Of a DNA stretch of 64,000 nucleotides, positions 61,425 to 64,000 are shown in pieces. Position 1 is the stretch's first letter; every line of letters starts with the position of its first letter. Made by a program: the position numbers and the translations under genes. Below the pieces are notes generated by a model, which was given only the letters and a program-made list of their open reading frames with translations, searched no databases and had not been told where the DNA came from. Source of the stretch: Polaribacter haliotis (GTDB taxonomy: Bacteria > Bacteroidota > Bacteroidia > Flavobacteriales > Flavobacteriaceae); assembly GCF_014784055.1 (NCBI RefSeq), contig NZ_CP061813.1, positions 1,327,501-1,391,500 on the forward strand. Direction: 5' to 3'.

Positions 61425-62531
61425 TTATTTTTTATTGATTAGCATTTCTGGAGTTGCGACTGTTCTAAAACCAATATGATCTGAACTTGAACTTGGCTCC
61501 ATTCCCATTCTTGCAGAAATTCTAAAACTTGCGCAGTAAGAGGCATGACATAAAAATGAACCACCTTTCATAACTCGTTCTAATTGATAAGGATTTGATG
61601 GCGTATAAGAAGTATCTGCTCCTTTTGGATTATTTAAAACTTCGTTAGGGTTTAAAGATTTGTAATAATTTACATTAAATAAATCTGTTGTCATTTCCCA
61701 TACATTTCCAGCCATATCATACAATCCAATACTATTTGGAGGATAAGACTCTATAGGAGAAATATATTCAAAACCATCTACAGAATTATTTTTTACTGGA
61801 AATTGACCTTGCCAAGTATTTGCATTTGCATCTAATTCCGCTAAGTTATTTCCCCAAGAAAAAGTATCTGCTGTATTATTTCCTTGCGCTGCAGACTCCC
61901 ATTCTGCTTCTGTTGGTAACCTTCGGTTTGCCCATTTACAATATGCCAAAGCATCGTCGTAACCAACATGAACTACTGGATAATTATCTTTCCCTTCTAT
62001 AGAACTTCCAGGGCCTTCTGGTTGTTGCCAATTTGCGCCAATTTTCCAGGTCCACCATTGTTGGTAATTATTCATAGAAACAACCTTACTTGCATGCTTG
62101 TTAAATATTAAACTTCCTGGCTGTAAAATAGAATCTGCTGGTTTTTCGGTTCCTGCTGGTAAATCTTTTTTAATTTCCTCCCAATCTATTGGTTTCTCTG
62201 CAGTTGTAATATATTTTGTTGCTTCTACAAATGCTCTAAACTGTTTGTTTGTAACCTCGTGAGCATCTATATAAAAACCATCTATAGAAACTCTATGTGC
62301 TGGTTTTTCGCGCATCATTGCATATTGATCGCCTTCTTTTGCTCCCATTAAAAATGTTTTCCCTTCAACCCAAACCATTCCTTCTGGAGTTTTTAAATCT
62401 TCTTTCGATACAGTTTTCGATACTTTTTCTTTTTCATTTGAGGCTTTTACTTTTTCTTTTTTATCACAAGAGATTATAAAAGAGCAGCATATAGAAAATG
62501 CGATTAAAGTGGGTTTTATTTTAAAAATCAT
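61425..62531 (-). CDS. Formylglycine-generating enzyme (sulfatase-activating) lipoprotein
   Basis: FGE converts a cysteine in type I sulfatases to formylglycine. The 368-residue protein has a lipoprotein signal (FSICCSFIISCDKKEK) and the FGE-sulfatase fold from about residue 48 (GMVWVEGKTFLMG, EVTNKQFRAFVEATKY, RRLPTEAEWESAAQG, YDMAGNVWEMTTDLF). The copper-binding catalytic pair is intact: Cys328 and Cys333 in GGSFLCHASYCASFR, the same CxxxxC spacing as the human enzyme. Many family relatives lack these, so a true FGE is likely. It would act in the envelope on exported sulfatases, none of which is encoded in the window. Confidence 0.9.
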   Translation of the reverse strand: MIFKIKPTLIAFSICCSFIISCDKKEKVKASNEKEKVSKTVSKEDLKTPEGMVWVEGKTFLMGAKEGDQYAMMREKPAHRVSIDGFYIDAHEVTNKQFRAFVEATKYITTAEKPIDWEEIKKDLPAGTEKPADSILQPGSLIFNKHASKVVSMNNYQQWWTWKIGANWQQPEGPGSSIEGKDNYPVVHVGYDDALAYCKWANRRLPTEAEWESAAQGNNTADTFSWGNNLAELDANANTWQGQFPVKNNSVDGFEYISPIESYPPNSIGLYDMAGNVWEMTTDLFNVNYYKSLNPNEVLNNPKGADTSYTPSNPYQLERVMKGGSFLCHASYCASFRISARMGMEPSSSSDHIGFRTVATPEMLINKK

Positions 62532-62615
62532 AATTTATAAATGTAAATATGGAATTCTATTAGGCTATTATTTAATATTTGTTATTTTTACAATAACAAC
62601 ATACAAAGGTACATA

Positions 62616-64000
62616 TTGAAATTTATTATTAAGTTATTTTCTATTTTCATTTTATTATTTGTTCAAAGTATTTGTACTCAAAATAAAATTGAATTTTCGC
62701 AACTAGAAGGAGAAAATGTTTCTACCCAAAGCATTACTTATGCTATTAAAGAAGATAACATAGGTAACATTTGGATTGCATCCGAAGAAGGAATTTTAAA
62801 ACACAATTCTAAATTTTATAAAATATATAATACTTATAATGGCTTACCAGAAACACTTAGCAATAGGGTAAATGAAATTTTTATTGCTAAAAACAACAAC
62901 ATTTGGGTAGGCTTAGAAAAGGGTGTTTGCCTATATAACAAAGATTTAGACAAGTTTAATCTTATTAAAAGTGAAAACAACATAAACCCTTCTTTGGTTA
63001 CTTCTATTGCAGAAGATGCCCGTGGAAATATTTGGATAGCTGCCTTTAATGGTTTGTGGATGTATAATTCTTCCACCAAAAAAATTAAAAATATTGGATA
63101 TGAAAAACCAATAGAAACACTTATTGTTTTTAAAAATGACATATATTTTGGTACTCCAAAAGGACTTTTAAAGTACAATATAGAAACCAAGCAAATTAAA
63201 AACATTCCACTTTCGGAAACTATAAATGATGTTCATTTTTTAAATAATATTAAAAACACTATTTATGGGGCAACTAAAAAAGGAGCTGTATTCAAATTAA
63301 AAACTGTTTTTGATGAAATTTCTTTAGATAAAATAATTCACGATTTTAAATTTACTGTAAAAGATATTATTGAAGGAAAAAATAGTAGTGTTTATGTTGC
63401 TACAGATGGAGATGGAATCTACCAACTAGATGACAACAACAATACTATTCGACATTTTATTCAAGATTCCAATAACCCGACATCCATTTCTAGTAATGGA
63501 GTTTACGATTTAGAACTAAGTCCAGAAGGAATTTTATGGGTTGCAACTTATGGTGGGGGAATAAATTATTTCAACTCCAAAAACCTTCCTTTTCTTAAAA
63601 TTCAGCATCAACTTAATAACGATAATAGTTTATCTAGTAATTTCACAAGAAGTATTGCTAAAGATAAAAATGAAAACTTGTGGTTTGGAACTAAAAACGG
63701 ATTGAGTATTTGGAATCGTAAAAAAAATACTTGGAAACATATTTCGCAGTTCGATCGTAAAAACAAATCGTCTGTAATTGTATTAGCAATTGAAGCAGAT
63801 GATAACTTTATGTGGATTGGAACTTACAATTTTGGCTTGTATAAAATTAATGTTAATAATTTTTCTATCGAAAGTTTTAACGACCAAAATAAAGACAAAA
63901 ATCTTATAACAAAAATTTACGCCATTAAAAAAGATTCAAATAACACAATTTGGGTAGGTGGAATTGATAAAAATTTAATTGCAATTTCCCCATCTGGAAA
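62616..64000 (+). CDS. Two-component propeller sensor, N-terminal part (probable hybrid histidine kinase, cut by window edge)
   Basis: A frame open to the window end gives 461 codons from a TTG at 62616; no in-frame ATG lies upstream, and the TTG gives a good signal peptide (MKFIIKLFSIFILLFVQSIC). The visible part is a periplasmic beta-propeller built of Reg_prop repeats such as GNIWIASEEGILKHN, NNIWVGLEKGVCLYN, GNIWIAAFNGLWMYN, GILWVATYGGGINYF and ENLWFGTKNGLSIWN. In Bacteroidota this is the sensor half of hybrid two-component systems that control polysaccharide loci. The kinase and AraC output parts would lie beyond the edge. It is divergent from the FGE gene across 84 bases. Confidence 0.88.
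   Translation, partial: MKFIIKLFSIFILLFVQSICTQNKIEFSQLEGENVSTQSITYAIKEDNIGNIWIASEEGILKHNSKFYKIYNTYNGLPETLSNRVNEIFIAKNNNIWVGLEKGVCLYNKDLDKFNLIKSENNINPSLVTSIAEDARGNIWIAAFNGLWMYNSSTKKIKNIGYEKPIETLIVFKNDIYFGTPKGLLKYNIETKQIKNIPLSETINDVHFLNNIKNTIYGATKKGAVFKLKTVFDEISLDKIIHDFKFTVKDIIEGKNSSVYVATDGDGIYQLDDNNNTIRHFIQDSNNPTSISSNGVYDLELSPEGILWVATYGGGINYFNSKNLPFLKIQHQLNNDNSLSSNFTRSIAKDKNENLWFGTKNGLSIWNRKKNTWKHISQFDRKNKSSVIVLAIEADDNFMWIGTYNFGLYKINVNNFSIESFNDQNKDKNLITKIYAIKKDSNNTIWVGGIDKNLIAISPSG

Noticed and set aside
62834..63205. 123-codon - strand frame near the right end
   Set aside because: It is antisense to the propeller repeats of the sensor gene, which show strong coding periodicity of their own.
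1..64000. CRISPR arrays, insertion sequences, prophage or rRNA
   Set aside because: Reading both strands showed no regularly spaced repeats, transposase or integrase motifs, phage genes or rRNA segments.

Overview
The window is AT-rich chromosomal DNA (roughly 30% G+C by eye) from a Bacteroidota bacterium, most likely a marine Flavobacteriaceae member of the Polaribacter/Tenacibaculum type. Four things point there: promoter elements of the TTTG-N19-TAnnTTTG type, a type IX secretion C-terminal sorting domain on a secreted galactanase, many lipoprotein signal peptides, and family-typical gene pairs. No phage, IS element, CRISPR array or rRNA operon was seen. There is one tRNA, tRNA-Pro(TGG).

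Layout. 0-7.6 kb: haem synthesis. hemA, a hemC-hemD fusion, hemB and the 5' end of hemL run leftward. A divergent AraC-type regulator, an RNA methyltransferase, hemH and hemJ run rightward. 7.5-16.9 kb: recR, a sodium:solute symporter, pdxH, a SixA-like phosphatase, Ppx/GppA, an OmpA protein, an exported thioredoxin, lpxK, a Nif3 protein and a coiled-coil protein of the DUF164/COG1579 family that has lost its zinc cysteines. 17-24.2 kb (mostly leftward): a DUF349 repeat protein, aroE, two tandem DUF368 membrane proteins (family includes undecaprenyl-phosphate translocases), a tiny basic protein with an SGNH hydrolase, and a peroxiredoxin/thioredoxin cluster, followed by divergent katG.

26.7-32.7 kb: one leftward operon encoding an ABC-2 exporter, an MscS channel, an outer-membrane barrel, a sigma-54 activator that lacks its DNA-binding domain, and a SAM methyltransferase. 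The methyltransferase is split by a -1 frameshift exactly at a T TTA AAC heptamer. 32.7-38.7 kb: a rightward fatty-acid beta-oxidation operon (MarR regulator, two-domain hydroxyacyl-CoA dehydrogenase/enoyl-CoA hydratase, thiolase, acyl-CoA dehydrogenase) behind two copies of a TATGCGTGCATA palindrome. 39-45.6 kb: a second MscS channel, a lipoprotein of unknown role, an M28 peptidase, a J-domain/KTSC fusion, trxB, cytochrome c and a PQQ-type sugar dehydrogenase.

45.9-64 kb: a carbohydrate-use locus, probably for beta-galactan or galactose-rich pectic or algal polysaccharide. Two operons converge on a shared terminator. The rightward one encodes an unassigned 793-aa exported protein, a GH2 lipoprotein and a T9SS-secreted GH53 endo-galactanase. 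The leftward one encodes a sugar MFS transporter, a cytoplasmic DUF5107-TPR protein and an exported GH2 enzyme. They are flanked by an AraC regulator, a formylglycine-generating enzyme with both catalytic cysteines, and the start of a beta-propeller sensor typical of hybrid two-component systems. No SusC/SusD pair lies in the window. The inferred order of action is surface cleavage by GH53, trimming by the GH2 enzymes, import by the MFS carrier, and cytoplasmic processing by the DUF5107 protein.
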